Shown: positions 8,314-16,769 of the stretch, one piece after another | How positions within the stretch are numbered: the first letter of the stretch is position 1 | Layout: every line of letters begins with the position of its first letter | Assembly (NCBI GenBank): GCA_016212665.1 | Contig: JACREZ010000037.1 | Span: 62,001-126,000, forward strand | Reading direction: 5' to 3' | Length of the DNA: 64,000 bases | Origin: Ignavibacteriota bacterium | GTDB taxonomy: Bacteria > Bacteroidota > Ignavibacteria > UBA10030 > SZUA-254 | Translations under genes and position numbers: made by a program | The notes under the pieces: model-generated | Told to the model about the DNA's origin: nothing | What the model saw: only the letters and a program-made list of their open reading frames with translations | Database searches by the model: none

Positions 8314-10823
8314 CGTCGTAACTGAATTGTTTTTTTGTTGTTCGTTGTTGCTTCCTCCATCACACCCATTTCTCCATCATTCCGTTTGTACGTACGCGTA
8401 TTAGATTCCAAAATCAATTTCCCATCCTGACTAACTTTCACCCAATATCCTTTCGAAGGTTTGAGTGAATCAGTCATCGCATATCCAACATTGTAACCGA
8501 AAAACTCCGAAGCAAGAATTCCCGATGGTTCAGTTACAACATCATCAACAGAAATTGCCCTCGTTAATGAACCGACAAGATTCCATCCTGAATTCACTTC
8601 AATAGTATCGGTATTGCGCGTATATCCCATAAAGGTGACATTCGTTTCAGAATTATATTTTATCCAGTAACCCTTATTTTCAACAAGAGAATCCTTGGCA
8701 ACGTACCCGTTACTTCCTTCAAAAGCAAACGCGGCAGAGGAGGCAGCGGAAAATATTGTCGTCTTGCGCGGGTCAGCGGGTGTAACCGGAAGCGAGACAA
8801 GATTCCAGTTTTGGGAAAGTCTGTGTGTGTAGCGGGGCCAAAGTCCGAATGCCGTTGCAGTAATTTGGTCAGGCGTTCCTAAATTGTGCGTGAAAATAAT
8901 ATGTCCGATTTTTGAGCCATCGCCGGTTGGAGTGAACGTAATATCAAATTTCAGACTCTCTCCAACAGCAATACTACCGGTTGATGGTGTGACCGTATAT
9001 TGTGCCATATCAGATACAACAGAAGAAAACGTCATCGTAGAAACTCCGTTGTTCTTCACCGTCACGCTGAGAGTTTTGCTTCCCCCGACATTTACCGTTC
9101 CGAACGTGAGACTGGATGGTGTAGCGGAAAATGCTTTTGTAAAATCTTTGAGTATCCAATTGTTCGGGTCGAGTTGCGCCGATGTTGGTTCGTGTGAAAG
9201 CAATGTAGTAAATGATTGTATTTGTTGATTGTTGAAAACCGTAATCGTAGTATCCCAACCCGATGCAGAAAATTTTATATCAACCGGCATGGTAAAAAAT
9301 GCCGGGTTACTCGTTCCCGTTGTTTGATTGATGTTGATGGTTGCTTCGTATCCGCCGGTGACCGGTTGAGCGCTCCATCCGAACATGTACTTGGGATATT
9401 TTTCGCCGTAAATCCATTCGGCGAAAAAATAATCAAGGTCTTTTCCTGAAACAGTTTCACACACCGATTGAAAATCTTCCGTCACGGCTGTTCCGTATTT
9501 GAACCTCGGATCATTCGCATAGGTGTACATCGAAGTAAAGAACGCAGTATCTCCAAGAACATGTCGTAACATGTGCAGAACTGTGCCTCCTTTCGCGTAG
9601 ACGAGTGAGCCGCTAAATAAATTTCCGATGTTGTTCGTATCGCTCACATAGATGGAACCGACGGCAGTTTTTGCACTATTCATCTCTCCTGTAACGCTTC
9701 CCCAGTACGCGGCAGAACCGTATTGCCGCTCGTAATACAACGCTTCCAGATACGTTGCAAATCCTTCGTTCAACCAGATGTTGGGCCAAGTTCTGCAAGT
9801 AATCATATCGCCGAACCACTGGTGCGCGAGTTCATGAGCGACAAGTCCTTCACTAAATCCGCCAAGCGAAGTCATTGTCTGATGTTCCATGCCGCCGCCC
9901 CAGCCAAACTCGCTGTGTCCGTATTTTTCATTGATAAACGGATACAAACCGAACAAGTCGGAATAAATTTCCAGCATATCAACCGTGCGCGGGAGATTTG
10001 CCTGCGCACTGGAAAGATGTTCCGGCAACACATAGTTCAACACTTCCATCGAATCTGTCGGCGAGTAATGAAACCAGTTCGAGAAGGATGAATAATTTGT
10101 AATTGCAATTGAAATCAAATACGTCGGAATCGGATATGATTCATTCCAATGATGTGTGGACGTTCCGTTTCCGTTTTCAACGACACTGAGTAATTTTCCG
10201 TTCGACCCGACTTTATATGAAGATGAACATGTGACAAGAATATCAGCCGAGTCTGCTTTATCCGTCGGGTGGTCTTTACAGGGCCACCAATCCTTTGCGC
10301 CGTACGGTTCACTCAGACTCCACACCCACGGTGTTCCCGAGTGAGAAGAAAATTCAAAACTCCCGAAGCCGCTGTTCCCCGGAACGCCGTGATAATATAT
10401 CGTCACGTCTATTTCTTCGTCGAGCGTATATGTTCTGTCAAGTGTAACATTAAACGAAGAAGAGTGCTGAGTAAAACCAACGCTTGTTGTCCCGATGATA
10501 ACCGAATCAACTGTCAGCGAGTTCATTAAATCAATGGTCATCGTTGCCAATCCTTCTTGCTTACTGAATGCTTTCATCAACACACTTCCGCGAATATATT
10601 GCGGAGAGGTTGTTACGATGATATCGAGTTTGTAGTACGTTACGTCGTACCGCTCATCAGCAAGCGTTGCTTGCTGAGTTACAAACCGATGTTTGTACCG
10701 TTCGATTTCGTTTTTGATAAGCATTTTCTCGTCTTCGCTGTTGAATGGTTCTTGAGAAAAAGCAGTGAGACAAAATCCAATAAGATAAAGAAGATGGAAA
10801 AATCTGGTTTGCATAAAGTTCAT
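8304..10823 (-). CDS. exported M1-family zinc aminopeptidase with GYW module
   Basis: Secreted gluzincin aminopeptidase of 839 residues. A signal peptide covers about residues 1-24. The M1 domain shows the substrate-binding GGGMEHQTM motif, then HELAHQWFGD (zinc site HExxH) and NEGFATY 18 residues on (third ligand Glu), all near residues 310-360. Around 560-660 is a choice-of-anchor-D-like domain (SLTFGTVNVGGSKTLSVTVKN). The C-terminus has the paired GYW repeats (QNWNLVSLPV...GYWIKY; SGWNLVGSL...GYWVKVSQDGKLIL) and ends in a basic tail, QLRRWR, with no NYPNPFNP sorting domain. The start could be 10823 or 10814; neither has a strong ribosome site. It is co-transcribed with the PEBP gene downstream. 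Confidence 0.9.
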   Translation of the reverse strand: MNFMQTRFFHLLYLIGFCLTAFSQEPFNSEDEKMLIKNEIERYKHRFVTQQATLADERYDVTYYKLDIIVTTSPQYIRGSVLMKAFSKQEGLATMTIDLMNSLTVDSVIIGTTSVGFTQHSSSFNVTLDRTYTLDEEIDVTIYYHGVPGNSGFGSFEFSSHSGTPWVWSLSEPYGAKDWWPCKDHPTDKADSADILVTCSSSYKVGSNGKLLSVVENGNGTSTHHWNESYPIPTYLISIAITNYSSFSNWFHYSPTDSMEVLNYVLPEHLSSAQANLPRTVDMLEIYSDLFGLYPFINEKYGHSEFGWGGGMEHQTMTSLGGFSEGLVAHELAHQWFGDMITCRTWPNIWLNEGFATYLEALYYERQYGSAAYWGSVTGEMNSAKTAVGSIYVSDTNNIGNLFSGSLVYAKGGTVLHMLRHVLGDTAFFTSMYTYANDPRFKYGTAVTEDFQSVCETVSGKDLDYFFAEWIYGEKYPKYMFGWSAQPVTGGYEATININQTTGTSNPAFFTMPVDIKFSASGWDTTITVFNNQQIQSFTTLLSHEPTSAQLDPNNWILKDFTKAFSATPSSLTFGTVNVGGSKTLSVTVKNNGVSTMTFSSVVSDMAQYTVTPSTGSIAVGESLKFDITFTPTGDGSKIGHIIFTHNLGTPDQITATAFGLWPRYTHRLSQNWNLVSLPVTPADPRKTTIFSAASSAAFAFEGSNGYVAKDSLVENKGYWIKYNSETNVTFMGYTRNTDTIEVNSGWNLVGSLTRAISVDDVVTEPSGILASEFFGYNVGYAMTDSLKPSKGYWVKVSQDGKLILESNTRTYKRNDGEMGVMEEATTNNKKTIQLRRWR

Positions 10824-11040
10824 GGTTGATTGAAAGAAAGATAACAGAGAAAAATTGACAAGCAGTATGCCATGCGAACGGAGCTTTACTCTACAAAAAC
10901 AACAACAAAAATCTGATAAATAAAGGTATTTCTTTTCAACTCAAGCAAAGTCTTTGTTCTTCAGTCTATTGTTATCAAGTTTGATTGTTAATGAATTTCA
11001 TGGCTTCAGAGTTGAGACAATAATTTGGGAGGGAATAAAA

Positions 11041-11070
11041 AAGCCGATTTCATTTTCTAAAATCGGCTTT
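11041..11070. terminator. rho-independent terminator
   Basis: Stem AAGCCGATTT/AAATCGGCTT with an 8-10-nt loop, followed on the minus strand by a run of T. It lies in the 269-bp spacer 22 bp beyond the stop of the 11093-14575 gene and should end that transcript. The rest of the spacer shows nothing recognisable. Confidence 0.8.
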
Positions 11071-11092
11071 GAGAGAAACTCTATATTTATTT

Positions 11093-14000
11093 TTATTTAC
11101 TCACCACCAGCTTCCTCACTTGAGAATAACCATTTGTAGCATCGTGGAGAGCTACTGCCTTCAAGTGAAGAAAATACAATCCGCTCGGGTTTGAGGTTGC
11201 ATCCCATTCGAGTTGTTGATATCCTGCATCCTGAATTTCATTCACAAGTACAGAAACTTCTTTTCCCAACACATCAAATACTTTTAATGTCACATTCGAT
11301 TCAGCCGGAAGTTGATAACGTATCACCGTCGTCGGGTTGAATGGATTAGGAAAGTTCTGTTCAAGACTGAATGTTTCCGGTTTCTGGTTTCGGGTTTCCG
11401 GTTCGATATTGCCCTCGCCTTCAGGCGGCGGAGGTGGTAGTTCATCTGATGCAAGCGCGTTTATTTTTCCCAATGACAAATTACCAATAACGAATGACGA
11501 GAATGTAAGCGTACCTGCCTGATTCACCTTCACCCAGTACCCTTTTCCCGGTCTGAGAGTATCTGTCGTTGTGTATCCGTTTTCGTACTCATAAAATTCG
11601 GAAGTAACAATTCCGCCGGGCGTTGAAGAAATTTCCGTAACTGCCAACGATTGAGAAAGTGAACCGAGTAGATTCCATCCTTCACGAACTTCAATTGCTA
11701 CACTATTGAGTAAGGTTCCATTGACTGTCAATCCTTGAGCGCTATCAAATTTCAACCAATACCCAATCCCGATGTTCAATGTTTCTTCTGCTACGTAACC
11801 GGAACTGCCGAATGAAAACGCAGACGAACTTGAATTCGGGAAAAGAATTTCTTTTTGCAAATCATTTGAAAGAAGAGGGAGCGAAATGAGATTCCATCGC
11901 CCATTCACTTGCATATTCATCGTCGTTACATCAGCATCGAACCACCAAACAGTTGACCATTCGCTGATACTTTCTGTTCGTTCTGCACGAACTCTCCAGT
12001 AGTATCGTGTTCCAAGAAGTAAGCCCTCCACGCTTGTTATTGTATCGGTTTGAATCGTATCCGAGCGGAGCGTCGTAGCGAACAAACTATCAATGCTGAG
12101 TTGAAAAATATATCGTTCAGCACTTACGTTGTTTAACCAAGCAAATGTTAATAATTGAAGTTGATGCGAAGCGTTTGCCGGTGCGTGAAGTGATGGTGTT
12201 GAAAGAATGGTGCGGAAACCTACAGCAACACTGTACGCGCTTGTTCCACCGATGTTTGTTGCACGCACTCTCCAGAAATATTTTGTAAATCCGTTCGGCA
12301 ATTCAATTTGCTTCGAGGTGTCGGGTATGTTTTGAACATCGGCAATGAAACTCGAGAACAACGAATCTGTTGAAACCTGAAGTCTGTAGGTTTGAGCATC
12401 GTTTGAACGGTTCCACACGAATAATAATGATTGAGGAACATCAACCGCACCTCCTGCCGGAAAAACATGAAGTGGAATAGATGGCGTATCAACAATGGTA
12501 GAAAAATTCCATGCAGATGTGAAAGCGCTGTATCCGGAAATATTTCCCGAACGAACCTTCCAGTAATACTTTGTTTTGTTTGCTAACAGACCAACCGATT
12601 TGTTCGTATCTGCAAGCAGGGAATCATCAAACACAAATGTTGAAAAAAGTGAATCGGTAGAAATTCTTAAATGATAACGTGACGCGTTCGTTGAACGTCT
12701 CCATTTCATCGAGAGAACGATTGAACGATTGCTATCTCCGTTCACAGGGAAAACCAACGACGGAGAAACCGGTGGCGCAATCACGCTACTGAATTTCCTG
12801 ACAGCAGACCAGATATTGGGATACATCGTCCTTTGTGATTGGACGCGCCAGAAGTATGTCTTGTTGTTCGAAGAAATTGAAACTGACCGCGACGTATCAT
12901 TCACGGTCGAATCTTCCAGAACGATTTCCGAAGTGAAAGTCGAATCAGTTGCGACCTGAACGCGGTACGGTGCAGTCCAGAACTTACCGTGCCATTTCAG
13001 GTTGATAGTAATTTGGTCGCTCGTGCTTCCATGTTCCGGTGACGATAGTTCCAGAGAAGTTGAATCATTCTCCACAATGGTGAAGTGATTATTAACCGGA
13101 ACATTAGTGAACACCTGTTCTTGACCTGAGAACCATTTCACAACCAACGAATCAATAATTGTCGCGTCACCAAGTCCGAAGTGTTGTTGAAGTGTTTGCC
13201 CGCAATAACCACTTTGTCCATCTATTTCGTGAAGTTGCCAAACCGGATTTCCATTGATCGTCGCCTTCACTTTTATCTTTGTGCCGATAGCAGATTTGTT
13301 TGTTACTGTTCCGATGCAATCGAGTTTCAACCAGGCGTTTGTTGTTCCGTTATTTTTGTAGAAAATACTCTTTGCATTTTCGCTCAAGGTTCCTGCAACA
13401 TATACATCAAGGTCTCCATCGTTATCATAATCTGCCCAACTTTCGCCGTACCAATATCCGTTTTCATTAAGAAGCGGTTCAGTAGTAATTTTTGATAACG
13501 TCGGTTGACCTGTTTCAATCAGTTCATTTTTATACAAGAAACACTTTTGACTTCCTCCGTACGCAGTAGTCACAAACAAATCCAAATCGCCGTCATTATC
13601 ATAATCAATCCAACTCGCTGTGGCAAAATAATCTTGTTCGCTCGTCAGTGTCCCGGCAGAGATTGTATCGAAATTTCCGCCGCCATCATTCCGGAAAAGT
13701 TTGTTTTGCTGATATCCCCAATTTGTAACAAACACATCGAAGTCGCCGTCGTTATCATAATCTCCCCAACTTCCGCTCCACGAGGAACCTCCGCTTGTCA
13801 CCAGCAAACCGGTTGTTACTTTGGCAAACGTATCAACACCTGTTTCGGTGAGCATATTTTTGTACAAGTCTTCGTTTTCATTTTCTTCATTGAGCGCGTA
13901 CATGTCGAGGTCGCCGTCGTTATCATAATCAACCCAATTCACACCGCGAGTATGTTTTCCGTCATTCACAATTGCGCCGGTTGTTATTTTCTGGAACTGG

Positions 14001-14575
14001 CCGTTCCCGAGATTTTTGTACAGAAAATTTTTCAATGTTCCTGCACTGTTCGAAACATACAAATCCAACAACCCATCATTGTTGTAATCACCCCAACTGC
14101 ACGTCTCAGAGTACCCGCCATCGGTTGCCGGATTTCCCGTCGTTATTCGCGTGAATTTTCCTTGCCCGTTGTTCCGGTACATCAAATTATTTCTGTTGTA
14201 CCAGTTCACCACAAACAAATCGGGGTCGCCGTCATTATCCATGTCACCCCAACTGCTTCCATCGGATGGTTCGTTGTCACGGGAAATAATCATCGTGTCC
14301 ATTTTTGTGAATGTGTAGTTCGGTGCGCCGTCATTTCTGAACATCATGTTATTTTGTCCGCCTTGTTTTCCTCTCGTGACGAACAGATCCAAGTCGCCAT
14401 CGCCGTCGTAATCTACCCAATTGACACTTCTTGATGCGGCAAGGTCATTCACATGTGAACCGGAAGTTATCTTGGTAAATTGTTGTGCCGTGCTTGTTGA
14501 TTGAAAAATCAATAAGAACATCAAGCTAACAAATAATTGTTGTTTCCTGTTTAATGTTTGTAATGAAAAGTTCAT
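11093..14575 (-). CDS. exported FG-GAP/VCBS and ASPIC/UnbV protein with Fn3-like repeats and T9SS domain
   Basis: A surface protein of 1160 residues. The ATG at 14575 is chosen over the longer frame (14641) because it begins a signal peptide ending in STAQQ. Seven FG-GAP/VCBS-type calcium-binding repeats follow (pattern SWxDYDNDGDLDLFV) over roughly residues 35-400. Next is an ASPIC/UnbV domain (SAIGTKIKVK...SGYCGQTLQQHFGLG...VVKWFSGQ). Four Fn3-like repeats with the pattern YxLxISTDSLFSxF occupy about 480-840. Then come the paired GYW repeats, a proline-rich [12 protein letters not shown] linker and a T9SS sorting domain (LEQNFPNPFNP, KVFDVLGKEVS). A beta-propeller adhesin-like role is inferred. 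Four heptamer repeats sit in the DNA for the linker (11373-11400). Confidence 0.88.
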   Translation of the reverse strand: MNFSLQTLNRKQQLFVSLMFLLIFQSTSTAQQFTKITSGSHVNDLAASRSVNWVDYDGDGDLDLFVTRGKQGGQNNMMFRNDGAPNYTFTKMDTMIISRDNEPSDGSSWGDMDNDGDPDLFVVNWYNRNNLMYRNNGQGKFTRITTGNPATDGGYSETCSWGDYNNDGLLDLYVSNSAGTLKNFLYKNLGNGQFQKITTGAIVNDGKHTRGVNWVDYDNDGDLDMYALNEENENEDLYKNMLTETGVDTFAKVTTGLLVTSGGSSWSGSWGDYDNDGDFDVFVTNWGYQQNKLFRNDGGGNFDTISAGTLTSEQDYFATASWIDYDNDGDLDLFVTTAYGGSQKCFLYKNELIETGQPTLSKITTEPLLNENGYWYGESWADYDNDGDLDVYVAGTLSENAKSIFYKNNGTTNAWLKLDCIGTVTNKSAIGTKIKVKATINGNPVWQLHEIDGQSGYCGQTLQQHFGLGDATIIDSLVVKWFSGQEQVFTNVPVNNHFTIVENDSTSLELSSPEHGSTSDQITINLKWHGKFWTAPYRVQVATDSTFTSEIVLEDSTVNDTSRSVSISSNNKTYFWRVQSQRTMYPNIWSAVRKFSSVIAPPVSPSLVFPVNGDSNRSIVLSMKWRRSTNASRYHLRISTDSLFSTFVFDDSLLADTNKSVGLLANKTKYYWKVRSGNISGYSAFTSAWNFSTIVDTPSIPLHVFPAGGAVDVPQSLLFVWNRSNDAQTYRLQVSTDSLFSSFIADVQNIPDTSKQIELPNGFTKYFWRVRATNIGGTSAYSVAVGFRTILSTPSLHAPANASHQLQLLTFAWLNNVSAERYIFQLSIDSLFATTLRSDTIQTDTITSVEGLLLGTRYYWRVRAERTESISEWSTVWWFDADVTTMNMQVNGRWNLISLPLLSNDLQKEILFPNSSSSAFSFGSSGYVAEETLNIGIGYWLKFDSAQGLTVNGTLLNSVAIEVREGWNLLGSLSQSLAVTEISSTPGGIVTSEFYEYENGYTTTDTLRPGKGYWVKVNQAGTLTFSSFVIGNLSLGKINALASDELPPPPPEGEGNIEPETRNQKPETFSLEQNFPNPFNPTTVIRYQLPAESNVTLKVFDVLGKEVSVLVNEIQDAGYQQLEWDATSNPSGLYFLHLKAVALHDATNGYSQVRKLVVSK

Positions 14576-14580
14576 AGCAT

Positions 14581-14613
14581 TCTGTGCAGTTGTTGAAAAT
14601 ATTTCTGCACAGA
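14581..14613. promoter_or_regulatory. inverted repeat in the leader of the FG-GAP gene
   Basis: Perfect 9-bp inverted repeat TCTGTGCAG/CTGCACAGA with a 15-nt spacer, starting 6 bp upstream of the ATG at 14575. It could be a regulator-binding site or an mRNA hairpin affecting translation. Function is inferred only from position. Confidence 0.35.
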
Positions 14614-14704
14614 TATACGGAATAAATGCACGCGAATCCACCGTTATTCGATGAACCGTGTAAAAGGAAAGATGAACCGTGAAAAGAAAACGTTCGTCAG
14701 TTCG

Positions 14705-15472
14705 TTATCGAATGCCTTGAAGCGCCTCTAACACTTTTTCGCTGTACGTTCGGCTGAGAGAAACTTTCACACCGTCTAACAATGTCACGACAAAATCTCC
14801 GTTCGAAAGCGGACGAAGTTCCCTCACACGGTTGAGTTGGAGAATGGTCGAGCGGTGAATGCGGGCAAATACACCCGGGTCTAAACGTTGTTCGAGTTCA
14901 TTCATCGTATTCCTGATGAGATGCGTCTTCGTGCCGCAATGGACACGGATGTAGTCGCCGTATGCTTCAAACCAATCCACGTCCCGCACATGAACAACAA
15001 TAATATTTTTTTGAGATTTGATAATGAGCCGTTCGAGGTATTTCCTTTGGAGAGAAACATACTGAAGCATGGTATCTAATTTTTCCCGGAACTTTTCAGT
15101 TTGTTTGAATTGAAGAATACTTTTTGCACGCTCCACGGCGTGATGAAGTTGTTCCTGTCGGAGCGGCTTCAACAAATAATCCAACGCGTGTACCGAAAAT
15201 GCTTTCAGAGCAAACTCATCAAACGCAGTAATGAAGATGATAACAGGAACAATCTTCCCTTCCAACGCTTCAATCACACCAAAGCCATCAAGTTCCGGCA
15301 TCTGAATATCGAGCAACACTAAGTCCGGTTTATTGCTTTGAATTGTCTCAACCGCTTCAACACCATCGGCACATTCACCGATAATTTCAATGTCAGATTC
15401 TGCGTTCAGGAACCGGCGGACACCTTTTCGTGCAATCAGTTCATCATCAACAATGAGAGTGCGAACGAACAT
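14705..15472 (-). CDS. LytTR-family response regulator
   Basis: A DNA-binding response regulator of 255 residues. The receiver domain (residues 1-120) carries the acidic pair DDE at 9-11, phospho-acceptor Asp55 in LLDIQMPELDG, and Lys in LLKPLRQEQL. The LytTR DNA-binding domain occupies about 145-250 (VRDVDWFEAYGDYIRVH, FARIHRSTILQLNRV). The partner kinase gene ends 2 bp upstream, so the pair is one operon. LytTR regulators typically control exported products; the divergent peptidase gene and nearby secreted-protein genes are plausible targets but this is inference. Confidence 0.93.
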   Translation of the reverse strand: MFVRTLIVDDELIARKGVRRFLNAESDIEIIGECADGVEAVETIQSNKPDLVLLDIQMPELDGFGVIEALEGKIVPVIIFITAFDEFALKAFSVHALDYLLKPLRQEQLHHAVERAKSILQFKQTEKFREKLDTMLQYVSLQRKYLERLIIKSQKNIIVVHVRDVDWFEAYGDYIRVHCGTKTHLIRNTMNELEQRLDPGVFARIHRSTILQLNRVRELRPLSNGDFVVTLLDGVKVSLSRTYSEKVLEALQGIR

Positions 15473-15474
15473 AT

Positions 15475-16575
15475 TCAGGATATACTTTCGGTATGAAACG
15501 GAATGAGAATTTCCACAACCGCGCCGCCATTGTCACCATTGGAAATTGATATTGATGAAGCGCTTCCATACAATGACTGTAATCTCGAACGAGAATTAGA
15601 AAGCCCGATACCGGTAGAGTGTGAATTGTTGAGAGCGTTCAAACCATTCCCATTATCCTTTACAACGATGTTCAGATTTTGATGGTGCCGCATCGAACGA
15701 ATTTCGATAACACCTTCTCCCCTTCTTTCGCCAATGCCATGTTTGATGGCATTTTCGACGAGCGGTTGAAGAATCAGCGTTGGGATTTTTGCATCGAGCG
15801 TGTTTTCATCGGCGTCAATCCGAATCTTCAATCGTTCGCCAAATCGGATTTGTTCGATTTCCAGATACAGTTTGAGATACTTCAACTCCTCCTTCAAACT
15901 AATTTCCTGAGTGTTGGTATGTTGCAATGTCAGGCGAAGCAAATCGCTCAGAAGAGCGAGCATTTGTTCGGCTTTCTGCGGCTCATCTTTTATCAACACG
16001 GAAATTGTATTGAGTGTGTTGAATAAGAAGTGTGGCTGAAGTTGCATCTTTAACGCGTGCAGTTGCGAATTGGTAAGTTCTTCTCTCAGTTTCGCTTCAT
16101 TGAGTTGCGCCTGATTCATTTGCTTGTAATAATCAACCGCATGAGCGATGAAGACAACGATGAAGTAAATGAAAAATCCGTAATCGGAAAAGCCGATAAC
16201 ATTGTTCGTTAATCGCTCCCACGAAAAAGGACGCTCGGCAGTTGCTTTCAAATGTTGTACGATGAACTCATAGAGAAACCGCTGAGTTAACGCAATGCCA
16301 ACTGCCGTTAACAGATGTATTCCAATTCTCGAAATCCAGTTCGACCTCCCGACGCGGAATTTTCGCGCACTAAAAACAAGGAGCGGCGTTAACAATCCCC
16401 ACGAAAGAAAAAAGAATACTTCTGACGGATATAAATCCCAGAATGTAATCTGCTGACCGACATTGATTCGATACAAGTATGACTGAACCGTGAACAACGT
16501 CCCGACAACTCCCCACACGCAGAGGAGCAACACAAATTTCAGCCATCGGTTTTTTGTCAAAAGAATTTCTTTCAT
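15475..16575 (-). CDS. LytS-type sensor histidine kinase
   Basis: A membrane sensor kinase of about 366 residues. The start at 16575 (MKEILLTKNRW) is preferred to 16626 because it leads directly into the first membrane helix. Four hydrophobic segments lie between residues 12 and 148. A short coiled coil (QAQLNEAKLREEL) precedes the His_kinase domain, with phospho-acceptor His182 in QPHFLFNTLNT. The ATPase N-box is NAIKHGIG and the G-box is DNGNGL, with IGLSNSRSRL after it. There is no extracellular sensor domain, as in LytS/YehU-like enzymes. It phosphorylates the LytTR regulator encoded 2 bp downstream. Confidence 0.92.
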   Translation of the reverse strand: MKEILLTKNRWLKFVLLLCVWGVVGTLFTVQSYLYRINVGQQITFWDLYPSEVFFFLSWGLLTPLLVFSARKFRVGRSNWISRIGIHLLTAVGIALTQRFLYEFIVQHLKATAERPFSWERLTNNVIGFSDYGFFIYFIVVFIAHAVDYYKQMNQAQLNEAKLREELTNSQLHALKMQLQPHFLFNTLNTISVLIKDEPQKAEQMLALLSDLLRLTLQHTNTQEISLKEELKYLKLYLEIEQIRFGERLKIRIDADENTLDAKIPTLILQPLVENAIKHGIGERRGEGVIEIRSMRHHQNLNIVVKDNGNGLNALNNSHSTGIGLSNSRSRLQSLYGSASSISISNGDNGGAVVEILIPFHTESIS

Positions 16576-16769
16576 GAGGCTGAATGTACGTTTTTCTTTT
16601 TGAATAACAAGGTTTGATATTTTCAACCATTGGGTTCACGAGGTTGTACAAAGAAACTATCGGAAATTTCATGTCCGTTGCGGTTGAACTTCTTGGAATT
16701 GTTTTCCTGATGCCGTACATTCTCACCGCTCATTTTATCCACTATGAATACACTTCAAAGGAATTTTCT

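Noticed and set aside
13505-14434. 309-codon open frame on the plus strand
   Set aside because: It is antisense to the FG-GAP repeats; the repetitive Asp/Asn codons keep the opposite frame open. No ribosome site and no protein-family pattern.
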